Positions 51,295 to 60,420 of a stretch of DNA of 64,000 bases are shown here, one piece after another. Location: the NCBI RefSeq assembly GCF_008830225.1, contig NZ_WAIE01000003.1:62001-126000 (forward strand), read 5' to 3'. This stretch comes from Pseudodesulfovibrio senegalensis. GTDB lineage: Bacteria; Desulfobacterota; Desulfovibrionia; Desulfovibrionales; Desulfovibrionaceae. How positions within the stretch are numbered: the stretch's first letter is position 1; each line of letters begins with the position of its first letter. The notes under the pieces are model-generated. The model worked only from the letters and a program-made list of their open reading frames with translations, was not told where the DNA came from and searched no databases. Both the position numbers and the translations under genes were made by a program.

Positions 51295-53803
51295 GGAGCG
51301 CTCCTTTGCGTTCGAGCAGTTCTTCGTATGTGCCTTGTTCGATGATCTTGCCCGCCTTGAGCACGGCCACCTTGTCGTAATGCACGAGCATGTCCAGCCG
51401 GTGGATAACGGCAATGACCGTGTTGGTGCCGTGCCATTTGTTGGTGATGACGCTCTGCACCCGTTTCTGGGAGGCGTTGTCCAGTGCTGCCGTGGCCTCG
51501 TCCAGGATGACGATGCGGGGCGACTTGAGGAACACGCGGGCCAGGGCGATTTTTTGTCGCTGGCCGCCGGAAAGGCGGTCGCCCATGCTGCCCACTTCGA
51601 ATTCCAGCCCCATTTCCACCACCTGTTCCAGAACGCCTTCCATGATCAGCAACTGCATGATGCGCTGGTTGATGCGTTCTTCCGCACCTGCGCTGTCATG
51701 CTTCACATGTCCGAAAACGATGTTGTCCTGAATGCTGCGTTGGCGCATGTAGGATTTCCAGCGCATGAAGTCGAATTCGCCGGGGGCGCGGGTGTCCATG
51801 AGTTTGCGGAACGGCAGGCGCGCGGCCTTGAGGCGTTCGGCCAGTTCGTCGGTCAGGTGTACCAGCTTGTGTTTGCCCGGAGATGCGGCAAGGGCCAGTT
51901 CCAGCATGAGCGCACGTTCGCCCTCGTGCAGGTCCTGGCCGCGTTCCAGGTGCTCGGCCACGGTTTTGCAGTCGTCGAAGTTTTCGGGCGTGATGGGGCT
52001 GTTCTTGAGCACGTCTTCAAGCATTTCGCCCGAATTCTTGTCCGGCATGCTGTTGAAGATGTCCACAGTGCGTGCGGTCAGGTCCGCTCCCAGGGTGATC
52101 AGCGGTTCGGTCAGTTCCTGTTCGTCAAGGAACGTGCGGAAGAATTCTTTCCCGTGCAGCGTTTCCAGTGCGTATTCCGGGTTGGAGGACGCCCCTGCCG
52201 TGATGTTGGCCACCACGCTGCTGTAGCGGGAGTATTCGTTCTTGTCGAAGGGCTCGATGTCTGCGGCGAGGTCTTCGCCGTATTGCTCGCGCAGTTCGTG
52301 GCGTGCGTGTATGACGGCTTCGGCCAGTTCCGGGTATTCCTCCGGGTCGACGGTGAAGCGCAACCCGAAGCTGAGCACGTCGAGGAACAGGCCCACCTGC
52401 TGGATGTGCTCGATGATCTTGTCCAGCGACGGGCTTTCCCCGGCAGCGCATGCGCCGCCCTGGAGTGTCAGGGCATCGCAGGAATAGAGCAGGTTTTCGC
52501 GCACGGTTCCGTTGAAGATGAACGGGTGCTGGGCCACCATGCCCACGTTGTAGGCCATGTCCTGCTTGCTCAGGATGTTCACGTCGCGGTCACCCAGCAG
52601 CACGTTGCCCGAGGTGTGCTTGTAGAGCTGGGCGATGCACAGGGCCAGCGTGGATTTGCCGCTGCCGGAAAAACCCACCAGGGCCACGTGTTCGCCGTCC
52701 TTCACTCTCAGTGAAACGTTGTCCAGCAGCTTGATGTTGTTGCCCACCACGTAGGAAACGTTGCGTACGTCGATGGAGCCATCCAGAATATAGGGGTCGC
52801 GGCCGCGGGCTTCGAGTTCGTGTTCGGGCTCGAGGTCGAAGGCGTCCATGACCTGCTGGTAGCGGACCGCGCTGTCGATGTATATCTGCCAGAACTCCAT
52901 GAGGTCTTTCCACGGCTGGTAGAGCTTGTCGTATGCGGCCTGAAACGCGAACAGCGCTCCGAGGTCGAAGCGGCCCTTGATGGTCAGGTAGCCGCCGATG
53001 AGCAGCAGGGAGAACGGCCCGAGGCTCTGGAAGAAGTTGTTGGAGAATTTGATGCCGTACTTGTAGGCGTTCATGACCAGCGTTGAGCCGTACAGGCTTT
53101 GCAGCGCCTTTTGAAAGCGGTTCCGTTCAAGTGGAATGGATGCGTTGGAGTGGACTTCGTGCACCCCGGAAATGGATTCGCCGATGAGCCCGGAAACTCT
53201 CTGGGTGTTGTCGATGCGTTCTCGGTTGGCCTTGTTGAACCGTTTCTGGATCGGCGGTATGACCAGCACCTCCACCGTGTAGATGGCCACCGCGATAACG
53301 CTCAGGTACGGGTTGAGGTAGAAGAGGTAGATGAAGTAGGCCAGAAAGGTGAGCAGGTTGACCACGGGAACGGCCACGGCCGAGCCGATGAAGTTGGCCA
53401 CCGGGATCAGCTCGGTGATCATGTAGGATATGACCTGCCCGGGCGAGGTCTTGCGGTAGAAATTCAGCGGCAGGGAAAGGGCGTGGGCATAGAGCTTTTC
53501 GCGCAGGGTCTTGAGCGTGCGCTCCCCGATGAAGTTCTGCATCAGGTTGATGATGTATTTGCATATGCCCGCAAGAACCACGCTGACCAGATAGATGCCG
53601 CAGTACAGGTACAGCTTGTGCAGGTCCTTCATGCCCACGGCCTCGTTGATGATCCGCTTGGACATTTCCAACGGCACCAGACGCAGGGCCACGGTGACCA
53701 GAATCACTCCGATGACGATGACCTGAAGATTGGTGTTCCGATAGAAAACCCACGAGTACAACGACGCTTTGGTAACCGGGACGGAGGCTTTGGGTTTGGG
53801 CAT
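51272..53803 (-). CDS. ABC exporter (fused permease-ATPase) with large insertion in the ATPase domain
   Basis: 843 residues; a usual half-transporter is about 580-600. Residues 1-330 hold six membrane segments. The ATPase has Walker A GFSGSGKST (377-385) and Q-loop Gln 425 in VGMVAQHPFIFNGTV, then about 270 extra residues before a second canonical stretch RSIQDNIVFGHVKHD, the signature LSGGQRQK (about 746), Walker B IVILDEA and switch His (IAVIHRLD). The insert (about 445-700) is helical and acidic. The ATPase core is otherwise complete, so activity is expected. The first gene of a two-gene unit with a cNMP-binding protein; promoter at 53839-53867. Confidence 0.87.
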   Translation of the reverse strand: MPKPKASVPVTKASLYSWVFYRNTNLQVIVIGVILVTVALRLVPLEMSKRIINEAVGMKDLHKLYLYCGIYLVSVVLAGICKYIINLMQNFIGERTLKTLREKLYAHALSLPLNFYRKTSPGQVISYMITELIPVANFIGSAVAVPVVNLLTFLAYFIYLFYLNPYLSVIAVAIYTVEVLVIPPIQKRFNKANRERIDNTQRVSGLIGESISGVHEVHSNASIPLERNRFQKALQSLYGSTLVMNAYKYGIKFSNNFFQSLGPFSLLLIGGYLTIKGRFDLGALFAFQAAYDKLYQPWKDLMEFWQIYIDSAVRYQQVMDAFDLEPEHELEARGRDPYILDGSIDVRNVSYVVGNNIKLLDNVSLRVKDGEHVALVGFSGSGKSTLALCIAQLYKHTSGNVLLGDRDVNILSKQDMAYNVGMVAQHPFIFNGTVRENLLYSCDALTLQGGACAAGESPSLDKIIEHIQQVGLFLDVLSFGLRFTVDPEEYPELAEAVIHARHELREQYGEDLAADIEPFDKNEYSRYSSVVANITAGASSNPEYALETLHGKEFFRTFLDEQELTEPLITLGADLTARTVDIFNSMPDKNSGEMLEDVLKNSPITPENFDDCKTVAEHLERGQDLHEGERALMLELALAASPGKHKLVHLTDELAERLKAARLPFRKLMDTRAPGEFDFMRWKSYMRQRSIQDNIVFGHVKHDSAGAEERINQRIMQLLIMEGVLEQVVEMGLEFEVGSMGDRLSGGQRQKIALARVFLKSPRIVILDEATAALDNASQKRVQSVITNKWHGTNTVIAVIHRLDMLVHYDKVAVLKAGKIIEQGTYEELLERKGALHELVYGK

Positions 53804-53838
53804 GTGTAATCCTAGTCTGTTTTTTCAGGATGTTTCGG

Positions 53839-53867
53839 GTTATAGACAAAGTCATGGCTATTTCCAA
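53839..53867 (-). promoter_or_regulatory. sigma-70 promoter of the ABC exporter gene
   Basis: On the minus strand TTGGAA (53867-53862), 17-base spacer, TATAAC (53844-53839), about 35 bases before the ATG. Confidence 0.55.
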
Positions 53868-53915
53868 GTATAAGATGGTGAAATTCGGGACGGTGGCGGC
53901 CCGGGGAGTGTCCGC

Positions 53916-56504
53916 ATGAGGCTCGATTTCCGTTTCAAGTTTTTTCTGGTGCTGCTGGCTTTCAGCCTGGTGCCCTTGCTGGCCGTGCGCATCTTCATGG
54001 GGACCTATAGCCAGAGATTGCTGAGCGAGGCCACGCTTTCGGCCCGGCAGGACATGGTTGACCTCATGGGCTACGGGCTGGAGGAAAGCGCTCGCGGCGC
54101 GGCCGAGGTCATCCGCAGCCAGAGCATGGCCTATGCCCAATCCTCCCGCATATTGTCCATGGAGGCCCAGCGGCTCAGGCCTGTTGCCGGCATGGGAAAC
54201 CCCGAAGCTCTCGTGCCTGCGGATTCGTTTGAGTCCGGTGCGGATGCATCCGGCACGGAATCAAGCCGTCGCCACCTGCGCCGGACGCGGTCCGGCAACA
54301 TACGTCCCATACCCGTGGATGAGGGACATCTGTCCCTGAACCTGGCGCCGGGCGTAAAACGCGAGGACGTGGAGCAGGACATCCGCTGGGTTTCCTCGCT
54401 GTTGCCGTCCATGCGATCCGTGTACGAAGATTTGGGAAAGGTCATGTGGCTCGACGTGCATCTTGTGTCCGGGGTCAGCGTGTCCTATCCGGCCCACGGC
54501 CTGCCCAAGCATTACGATCCGCGCATCACCGCATGGTACCAACGCATGATTCAGCGCATGGGACCTACGTGGGCCATGCCCATCGTGGACCCGGCCACAC
54601 GCCGGAACATGGGCGGCGTCGGTTGCCTGATCCGCAGCGCGGACGGGCGCGTGCAGGGCCTTGCCGTGGTCAGCATACTGATTTCCGACATTCTCCAGTC
54701 CACCACGGTGGAGTCCGAATGGGGGCAGGATCAGCAGCCGTTTCTCCTGCTGCGCCAGGATAATCCGGAAACCGGGAATCCCGGCCTGCTCATTCTCGGT
54801 CAGGCGGACTACGAACAGGGACAGCGCCATTGGCTGACCCCGTTCGAGCACGAATGGCTTGCCTCGGACAATGCCACGCAGTTCGATGCCTTTTTGCAGC
54901 GGGTGCACAAGGAGCAGTCCGGGGTCATGTACATGCCCTACAAGGGGCGTGATTCCGTGTGGTCCTTTGCCTCCCATCCGGAATATACCTATACCATCAT
55001 CGTTCCGGAAAAGGCGGTGACCCGCATACCGGACAGCATACTGGAGGGGGTGACCGTCCTTTTCCGGCACTGGCGCTGGTACACCGGGGCGGGCATACTG
55101 GCCGTGGTTCTGCTTTCCGGTCTGGGCAGCTGGATCATGAGCCGCTCCAGCACCCGGCCGCTTATGATCATCGCCAACGCGGCGCGGCGTCTTTCGGACG
55201 GGGATTTCGACGTGCACGTGGATCTGCATACCGGAGATGAGCGGGATTACCTGATCGGCATTGTCAACGAGATGGGGCCAAGGCTCAAGGAGCACATGCA
55301 GATCAGCCGCGACATGGAGCTTGCCCGCAGTGTGCAGGAACATTTGCTGCCAGCGAGCGATCCGGATATCGAGGGGTGGGATATTGCCGGGTGCATCCGC
55401 TATTGCGACCAGACCGGCGGCGATTATTACGATTTTCTGGGCGTGAACGGCAAGGACGGCCATGCCCATGCCGTGGTTGTGGGCGATGTGAGTGGCCACG
55501 GCCTGCCTTCGGCTCTGCTCATGTCCTCGGCCCGTGCCCTGGTGCACGGGCTTTCCGGCGCGCGCGTCGGGTTGGGCCGGCGCATGGGGATGATCAACAG
55601 TCATCTGAATGCCGATCTTGAAGGAACCGGCCGGTTCCTGACCATGTTTTATTTGCAGTTGCAGCCCGAGAGTTGCGATGTCCGCTGGGTACGCGCCGGG
55701 CATGACCCCGCGATCCTGTATGATCCTGCTACGGACAGCATGCAGGAATTGTCCGGGGACGGCCTGCCGCTGGGCGTTGTGCCGGACGTTATGTTCGAGG
55801 AGTGCAGCGGGTGCGTGCCGCCCGGCGCAATGGTGGTCATGGCCACGGACGGGGTCTGGGAAGCCATGGACACGGACAGAACGATGTTCGGCAGGCAGAG
55901 GTTCCTTGCCATTGTGCGCCAAAATGCCCATAAGAGGTCTGAGGATGTCGCCCATGCCGTGCTCCATGCCGTGCAGGAGTTCATGGGGAGCGCCGAGCAG
56001 AAGGACGACATTACCGTGGTGGTGGCGAAGCGGACCGGAAAACGGGCGATTCAAGGCGGAGAACGCGGAATGCAAGACATGTCTTTCCGGATGACCAACA
56101 AACAGCGGTGTTTTGAGATCTTCAGGCCCAAGGTGGAGGAATTCTGCCGCGCCAACGGGCTGGAACCCAGGGTCGTGTTCAGGCTGACTCTGGTCATCGA
56201 CGAACTCATCACCAACATCATTTCCTATGGATATTCGGACATGGACGAGCATCCCATCGACGTGTTCCTGTCCACGGACGGGGAGCGGGTGGTGTTGCGC
56301 ATTGAGGACGATGCCGAGCCGTTCAACATCCTGGAGGCGCCGGAGCCGGAATTGGACACGCCGCTGGATGAACGCGAACGGCCCATCGGGGGCATGGGTA
56401 TTCATTTGGTGAAAAAAATGGCCAATTGCTTGAGTTACACGCGTGAACAGGGCAAGAATGTCATCGTTCTTGAAAAGACATTGAACGAAGACTGTACGTG
56501 TTAG
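53916..56504 (+). CDS. membrane sensor with HAMP, SpoIIE-type phosphatase and RsbW-type kinase domains
   Basis: 862 residues. Order: membrane segment (about 9-27), periplasmic sensor (about 30-350, Cache-like), second membrane segment (about 366-386), HAMP (about 388-440, SSTRPLMIIANAARRLSDGD), SpoIIE/PP2C phosphatase (about 465-700; GGDYYDFL, VVGDVSGHGLPSALLM, WVRAGHDPAILY, MATDGVWEAMD) and a C-terminal anti-sigma-type HATPase (about 725-855; LVIDELITNIISYGYSD, GGMGIHLVKK). Phosphatase and kinase normally act on the same STAS protein in opposite ways; here they are fused in one chain. The next gene encodes that STAS partner. Confidence 0.9.
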   Translation: MRLDFRFKFFLVLLAFSLVPLLAVRIFMGTYSQRLLSEATLSARQDMVDLMGYGLEESARGAAEVIRSQSMAYAQSSRILSMEAQRLRPVAGMGNPEALVPADSFESGADASGTESSRRHLRRTRSGNIRPIPVDEGHLSLNLAPGVKREDVEQDIRWVSSLLPSMRSVYEDLGKVMWLDVHLVSGVSVSYPAHGLPKHYDPRITAWYQRMIQRMGPTWAMPIVDPATRRNMGGVGCLIRSADGRVQGLAVVSILISDILQSTTVESEWGQDQQPFLLLRQDNPETGNPGLLILGQADYEQGQRHWLTPFEHEWLASDNATQFDAFLQRVHKEQSGVMYMPYKGRDSVWSFASHPEYTYTIIVPEKAVTRIPDSILEGVTVLFRHWRWYTGAGILAVVLLSGLGSWIMSRSSTRPLMIIANAARRLSDGDFDVHVDLHTGDERDYLIGIVNEMGPRLKEHMQISRDMELARSVQEHLLPASDPDIEGWDIAGCIRYCDQTGGDYYDFLGVNGKDGHAHAVVVGDVSGHGLPSALLMSSARALVHGLSGARVGLGRRMGMINSHLNADLEGTGRFLTMFYLQLQPESCDVRWVRAGHDPAILYDPATDSMQELSGDGLPLGVVPDVMFEECSGCVPPGAMVVMATDGVWEAMDTDRTMFGRQRFLAIVRQNAHKRSEDVAHAVLHAVQEFMGSAEQKDDITVVVAKRTGKRAIQGGERGMQDMSFRMTNKQRCFEIFRPKVEEFCRANGLEPRVVFRLTLVIDELITNIISYGYSDMDEHPIDVFLSTDGERVVLRIEDDAEPFNILEAPEPELDTPLDERERPIGGMGIHLVKKMANCLSYTREQGKNVIVLEKTLNEDCTC

Positions 56505-56518
56505 AAAGGGAGGAGAAT

Positions 56519-56851
56519 GTGGGCATAGAACAGGTGAATGAAGGCGGGGTGACCATTCTGCAGGTCGACGGCAGTCTGGATGGCGACGGCACGCAGGTGT
56601 TGGAGGAGAAGGTTCTCTCCCTGCTGGACGGTGACACGTCCTGCCTGCTGTTTGATTTTTCGGATTTGGACTACATCAACAGCTCCGGGCTTCGCGTCTT
56701 GGTGCTGGCTTACCAGCGGCTCAAGAAGTCCTCGGGCAAGGTGGCCATCTGCGGGGTCAAGGATTACATTCAGGAAGTGTTCGAGGTTTCGGGGTACGAC
56801 AAGATCTTTTCCATGTTCCCCTCGCGCAACGAGGCCTTGGGCGGACTGTAA
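56519..56851 (+). CDS. STAS-domain anti-sigma-factor antagonist
   Basis: 110 residues read from the GTG at 56519, chosen because AAAGGGAGGAG precedes it; an upstream GTG at 56498 would overlap the previous gene. The STAS core is LQVDGSLDGDGTQVLEEKVL (about 14-33) and LDYINSSGLRVLVLAYQRLK (about 47-66); the Ser of INSSG is the expected phosphorylation site. In partner switching, the unphosphorylated form captures the anti-sigma kinase and frees its target. The kinase and phosphatase that act on it are the fused protein just upstream; a second phosphatase gene is convergent. Confidence 0.88.
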   Translation: MGIEQVNEGGVTILQVDGSLDGDGTQVLEEKVLSLLDGDTSCLLFDFSDLDYINSSGLRVLVLAYQRLKKSSGKVAICGVKDYIQEVFEVSGYDKIFSMFPSRNEALGGL

Positions 56852-56854
56852 TCG

Positions 56855-58327
56855 TCACGGTTCCGCCCGGAGGATCAGCAGGGTGACGTCGTCGTCCTGC
56901 GGCGTGCCCTCGCGGAAACGGTCCAGTTCGTCCATGACGGCCTGCAACAGGCCCTGGGCATCCCTGCGGGCGTTTTGCCGTACCACGCGTAAAAAGCGTT
57001 TCTGGCCGAAGCGCGTTCCGTTGGGCCCGGGCGTTTCCCATATGCCGTCGGTTCCGGCCAGCAGCGTTTGTCCGGGTTTCAGCCATTCGGTTTCATTTTC
57101 CGTGTATTCCCACGCATTATCAACCCCCAGCGGAATTCCCTGTCCCTGCAGGGGGGTGAACGTGTCCGTGCCGCTGTCATAGATTATGGCCGGAGGATGT
57201 CCTGCGTTGACCCAGCGCACGGTCCGGGACGCCTGATCCGCCTCCAGCAGGAACAGGGTCACGAAGCGTCCGGATTTGTCGGTGTCGCGGCACAGGCTGC
57301 GGTTCACGGCATGAACCGTTTCGGCCGGTCCGTGCAGGGTGGCGCCGCTCTGGCGCAGCATGGCCCGCACCGAGGCCATGAGCAGGGCCGCGCCAATGCC
57401 GTGGCCCACAACATCGCCCACCATGAAGACAGTACGTCCGCACCCGTCTTCGCATTCGATCCAGTCGTAGAAATCGCCTCCGGTCTCGTCGCTGGAGCGG
57501 CTGGCGGCCGCACAGTCCAGTTTCGGTATGTGCGGCGGGTTTGCGGGCAGGAAGTTGCGCTGGATTTCCCGGGCGATCTGCAGTCCCTGGCGCATGTGCA
57601 TGCCGTGGCGCAGGCCCTTGATCATTTCATTGGTGTGCCCAGCGATGTAGCCGAATTCGTCATTGGTGGCCACGGGCACGAGTTTGTCCAGTTCGCCGCG
57701 GCTGACTCTTTCCAGCACTTCGGTTTCGTTGCGGAAAAGGATTTTCAGGTTGCGCGCCCATGAAATGATCAGGTTGATGATCAGCCCCATGAGTGCGGCC
57801 ATGACAAAGGCGATCTCCGTCAGGATGCTTCGGGTGACGGTGCCCACGGCTTCGGGGTCGGGAATCTGCGTTCGCAGCCAGTGCATGTCGCGCGCGAGCA
57901 GCAGAAGCAGCAGTGCGGTCATGAGCAGCAGCGCCATGGTGGCGATGACCGCAAACCTGCGGGTCATGGGCGAAAGCTCGCGCGGCGGCCGGGTCGCGCC
58001 GTTTCGCTGCATGGCCTGCGCAATGACCGAACGTTCGCGGGCAAGGGCCATGTCCAGCCCGGCGAACAGGCCCACGGTGACCAGGCCGAGGGCCAGCTTC
58101 ATGCCGCTGTGCAGCAGGGGAAAGCCGTGGACCACATGGAGAATCCCGGCCATGAGCAGGCCTGCCAGCGCAAACAGACTGAAATCCATGCGGAACTGCC
58201 GCCCTGGCTGCACGAGCAGCGGGGCGCGGTCCACCATGCGCTTGCGGATCAATACGCGCACGGCACCGGCGGCCAGCAGGGGCCAGAACAGAACCATTGC
58301 AAGCTCCCGGACCGGGAGCGCGTCCAT
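56855..58327 (-). CDS. membrane SpoIIE-type PP2C phosphatase
   Basis: 490 residues. Several hydrophobic segments (about 6-24, 48-66, 74-92, 127-148, 165-190) are followed by a HAMP-like region (about 192-245) and a SpoIIE phosphatase (about 280-487): GGDFYDWIE, FMVGDVVGHGIGAALLMASV, WVNAGHPPAIIYDSG and LAGTDGIWETPG. It keeps the metal-binding Asp residues. It probably dephosphorylates the STAS protein encoded convergently three bases away and so feeds a second signal into the same switch (inference). A 21-residue peptide gene lies directly upstream. Confidence 0.88.
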   Translation of the reverse strand: MDALPVRELAMVLFWPLLAAGAVRVLIRKRMVDRAPLLVQPGRQFRMDFSLFALAGLLMAGILHVVHGFPLLHSGMKLALGLVTVGLFAGLDMALARERSVIAQAMQRNGATRPPRELSPMTRRFAVIATMALLLMTALLLLLLARDMHWLRTQIPDPEAVGTVTRSILTEIAFVMAALMGLIINLIISWARNLKILFRNETEVLERVSRGELDKLVPVATNDEFGYIAGHTNEMIKGLRHGMHMRQGLQIAREIQRNFLPANPPHIPKLDCAAASRSSDETGGDFYDWIECEDGCGRTVFMVGDVVGHGIGAALLMASVRAMLRQSGATLHGPAETVHAVNRSLCRDTDKSGRFVTLFLLEADQASRTVRWVNAGHPPAIIYDSGTDTFTPLQGQGIPLGVDNAWEYTENETEWLKPGQTLLAGTDGIWETPGPNGTRFGQKRFLRVVRQNARRDAQGLLQAVMDELDRFREGTPQDDDVTLLILRAEP

Positions 58328-58333
58328 GAGCGG

Positions 58334-58399
58334 TCAGACCTGACCGCCGTAGACGAGGCCGCCGGCAAAGGCTAAAACGTAATAGGCGAGTGCGCGCAT
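58334..58399 (-). CDS. 21-residue membrane peptide
   Basis: A tiny gene with a start at 58399, AAGGA 8 bases upstream and a stop six bases before the phosphatase ATG. The product MRALAYYVLAFAGGLVYGGQ plus V is almost wholly hydrophobic. It may be a leader or membrane peptide, or the reading frame may only drive translation of the phosphatase gene. Low confidence because of its size. Confidence 0.4.
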   Translation of the reverse strand: MRALAYYVLAFAGGLVYGGQV

Positions 58400-58511
58400 G
58401 CGGATTCCTTGCGTGTTGATAAATTCATTTACTTCCTTTGCTTTACGCCATGTTCTGCGATAAAAGGCAAGCAGGATGAATGATTGCACATCAATCAATG
58501 GATGGTTTGCC

Positions 58512-59117
58512 ATGAAACGCTTTGCCCTTGGTATGCTTTTTTCGCTTCTGCTCGTATCCGGCGCATGGGCCTCCGGCCCCGCCCCCGTATCCGTGGCCGG
58601 AATCCGGCTGGGCGACGATTTTTCACGCTATCAGGACATGTGCCGCATGGAGCACGCCGGAGCCATGTCCGACGCCATCTTCCTGGACGAGGCCCTGATT
58701 CGTACCGGGGCCATTCACGGGGTGCGCGGCGGCAGCATCATCTACGGCAACTGCGCCAATCCCGGCAAGATCGTGCGCATCAAGATCAAGTTCGCGGACA
58801 TGAGCAAGCGCCTTTTCAAGGATCTGCTGGCACTGTACACCAAGCGTTTTGGCGATCCCTCCTCCTATCAGGGCGACTCCTTCCGCAATGTCATTGCCTG
58901 GGAATGGGACATCTCCGGCAGCGAGGGGCGCCATGTCAAGATCGTGCTCATGTACAGCACCGATTCTTCCATCCGGCCCGGCGTGTCCATCAAGATGACG
59001 GACCAGTCGCTGCTGGATCTCGAATTTTCCTGCTACAAGAAGAATTTCCGCAGTCTGTACAAGGCCACGGAAAATGCCGGAAAGATCACCGATCTCGACC
59101 TTTTCGTGCCGCGCTAG
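58512..59117 (+). CDS. exported protein of unknown function
   Basis: 201 residues from MKRFALGMLF. A signal peptide (about 3-19, LGMLFSLLLVSGAWA) is followed by VAGIRLGDDFSRYQDMCRME (about 28-47) and a beta-rich domain with RGGSIIYGNCANPGKIVRIK, then LFKDLLALYTKRFGDPSSYQ (about 97-116) and AWEWDISGSEGRHVKIVLMY. No family is recognised. The plan resembles the 159-residue exported protein at 37825. It may be a periplasmic binding or envelope protein. Confidence 0.72.
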   Translation: MKRFALGMLFSLLLVSGAWASGPAPVSVAGIRLGDDFSRYQDMCRMEHAGAMSDAIFLDEALIRTGAIHGVRGGSIIYGNCANPGKIVRIKIKFADMSKRLFKDLLALYTKRFGDPSSYQGDSFRNVIAWEWDISGSEGRHVKIVLMYSTDSSIRPGVSIKMTDQSLLDLEFSCYKKNFRSLYKATENAGKITDLDLFVPR

Positions 59118-59118
59118 A

Positions 59119-60009
59119 ATGAGCGACGCAAAGCTGGCATGGAACGGCGTCAGCCTTGTCGTGCCCGGCTTGTGGGAACCTGCTGCCATCGAGCGCCGGT
59201 ACCTGCGGCTTGAGGAGCGCGGCATGCCCCGGGCCGACATCCAGTGGCGGCGCGTGCGCGGCCCGTTCGATGCCGGACGGCACGTGCGCAGACTGGCCAA
59301 GCGGTTTCGCCGGGACGAGGTGCGCATGGTCGAACCCGAAGGGCCATGGCTTCGTCCTTTTGAACGGCTTCGGGAAAGCGGGCTTGCCGCAGCGCACGTG
59401 CAATGGCAGGGCGGCTGTGGAGGCGTGGTGCACAATCCGGCCACCGGACTGGCCGCAACCCTCCAGTTTCACGATCTGGCGGACCACAGTGGATCCGTGG
59501 ACATTGCCGCCGGCGTGCTGGCCTCGTTTCGCGATCATTGGGCGGGCGCGACCCTGCCGTGGCGCATGTTCGGCATGCGGGCGCGGACTCCTTCCGATTT
59601 TCTGCTGCACGGATTTTCCTTTATGCCGGGCAAAAGCCTTGTGACCCTGCGCCGCCCCAAACGCATGCCCGCCGTGGACGCGCCCGACCGTGACATCGGA
59701 CGGGGGCCGGGTGTGCTCCTTGAGCTGGAACGGCTCGTGCCCGCGGACGTGGTGCTCGGAGACCGGCCGGTTTCCCTGTGGGCGGCCGAGTATTGTTCCG
59801 AACGCATACAAGGGGAAACCCGGGAGCAGGGACAGGGCATTGCCTGGAATTCGCTCCGCAAGCGTTTTTTGCGCAGGCCCGTGCTTTCCATGGGCCGCAT
59901 CTGGCACGATGCCTCGCGCAACGCTCTGCTCGGGGTGTATGCGTCGGGCGACATTCCCTTGGACAACCACCAATTCGACGAGGTATGTGCGCAGTATGGG
60001 GCTGTTTAA
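59119..60009 (+). CDS. conserved hypothetical protein coupled to a PqqD-like gene
   Basis: 296 residues, cytoplasmic, no recognised domain. It starts MSDAKLAWNGVSLVVPGLWE and contains ERRYLRLEERGMPRADIQWR (about 25-44), FHDLADHSGSVDIAAGVLAS (about 117-136) and LLHGFSFMPGKSLVTLRRPK (about 161-180). Many Arg and Trp residues and no obvious active-site motif. It starts two bases after the preceding stop and overlaps the PqqD-like gene by 14 bases, so the two proteins probably act together. A role in handling a peptide or a prosthetic group is only suggested by that partner. Confidence 0.7.
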   Translation: MSDAKLAWNGVSLVVPGLWEPAAIERRYLRLEERGMPRADIQWRRVRGPFDAGRHVRRLAKRFRRDEVRMVEPEGPWLRPFERLRESGLAAAHVQWQGGCGGVVHNPATGLAATLQFHDLADHSGSVDIAAGVLASFRDHWAGATLPWRMFGMRARTPSDFLLHGFSFMPGKSLVTLRRPKRMPAVDAPDRDIGRGPGVLLELERLVPADVVLGDRPVSLWAAEYCSERIQGETREQGQGIAWNSLRKRFLRRPVLSMGRIWHDASRNALLGVYASGDIPLDNHQFDEVCAQYGAV

Positions 60010-60376
60010 ACGCAAACCGAAGCCGGTCATGAACCGGGAACAGGCGTTGAACATGGTCGTTGTGCGCAACGAAACCGTGCGGCCGGAGACCGGCGCGGGC
60101 GGACTGGTGCGCCTTCATTACGAAGTGGCTTCCCGGCCATGGTTCGGCCGCCTTGCCGAGCGCGTGGGCATGTGGGACGGCTCGCCCGTGCAACGGACCC
60201 TTGAACTGGACGAACTCGGTTCGTTCGTGTGGAATACCATCGACGACAAACAGACCGTGCGTGCGCTTTCCGAACGATTCGTGCAGCGCTACAGGGTGCA
60301 GACCCGCGAGGCCGAGGTGGCCGTCACTGAATTTCTTCGCCAGCTTGGGCGGCGCGGTTTGATTGCTTTACTCTAG
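59996..60376 (+). CDS. PqqD-like peptide-chaperone protein
   Basis: 126 residues, start within the end of the preceding gene. The second half (about 60-125) has LELDELGSFVWNTIDDKQTV, then VQTREAEVAVTEFLRQLGRR and GLIALL, the wHTH pattern of PqqD/RRE proteins (PF05402): l...g..vW..idg..tv..i...l...y......v..Dv..fl..L...Gli. PqqD chaperones a precursor peptide for a radical-SAM enzyme; no radical-SAM enzyme or precursor peptide is visible here. The first half (about 1-55) is charged and unassigned. Confidence 0.8.
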   Translation: MGLFKRKPKPVMNREQALNMVVVRNETVRPETGAGGLVRLHYEVASRPWFGRLAERVGMWDGSPVQRTLELDELGSFVWNTIDDKQTVRALSERFVQRYRVQTREAEVAVTEFLRQLGRRGLIALL

Positions 60377-60420
60377 GGTGGCTGGGAACAGCGGTCTGCG
60401 GCGTTGCCTCGTTTCCCCTC

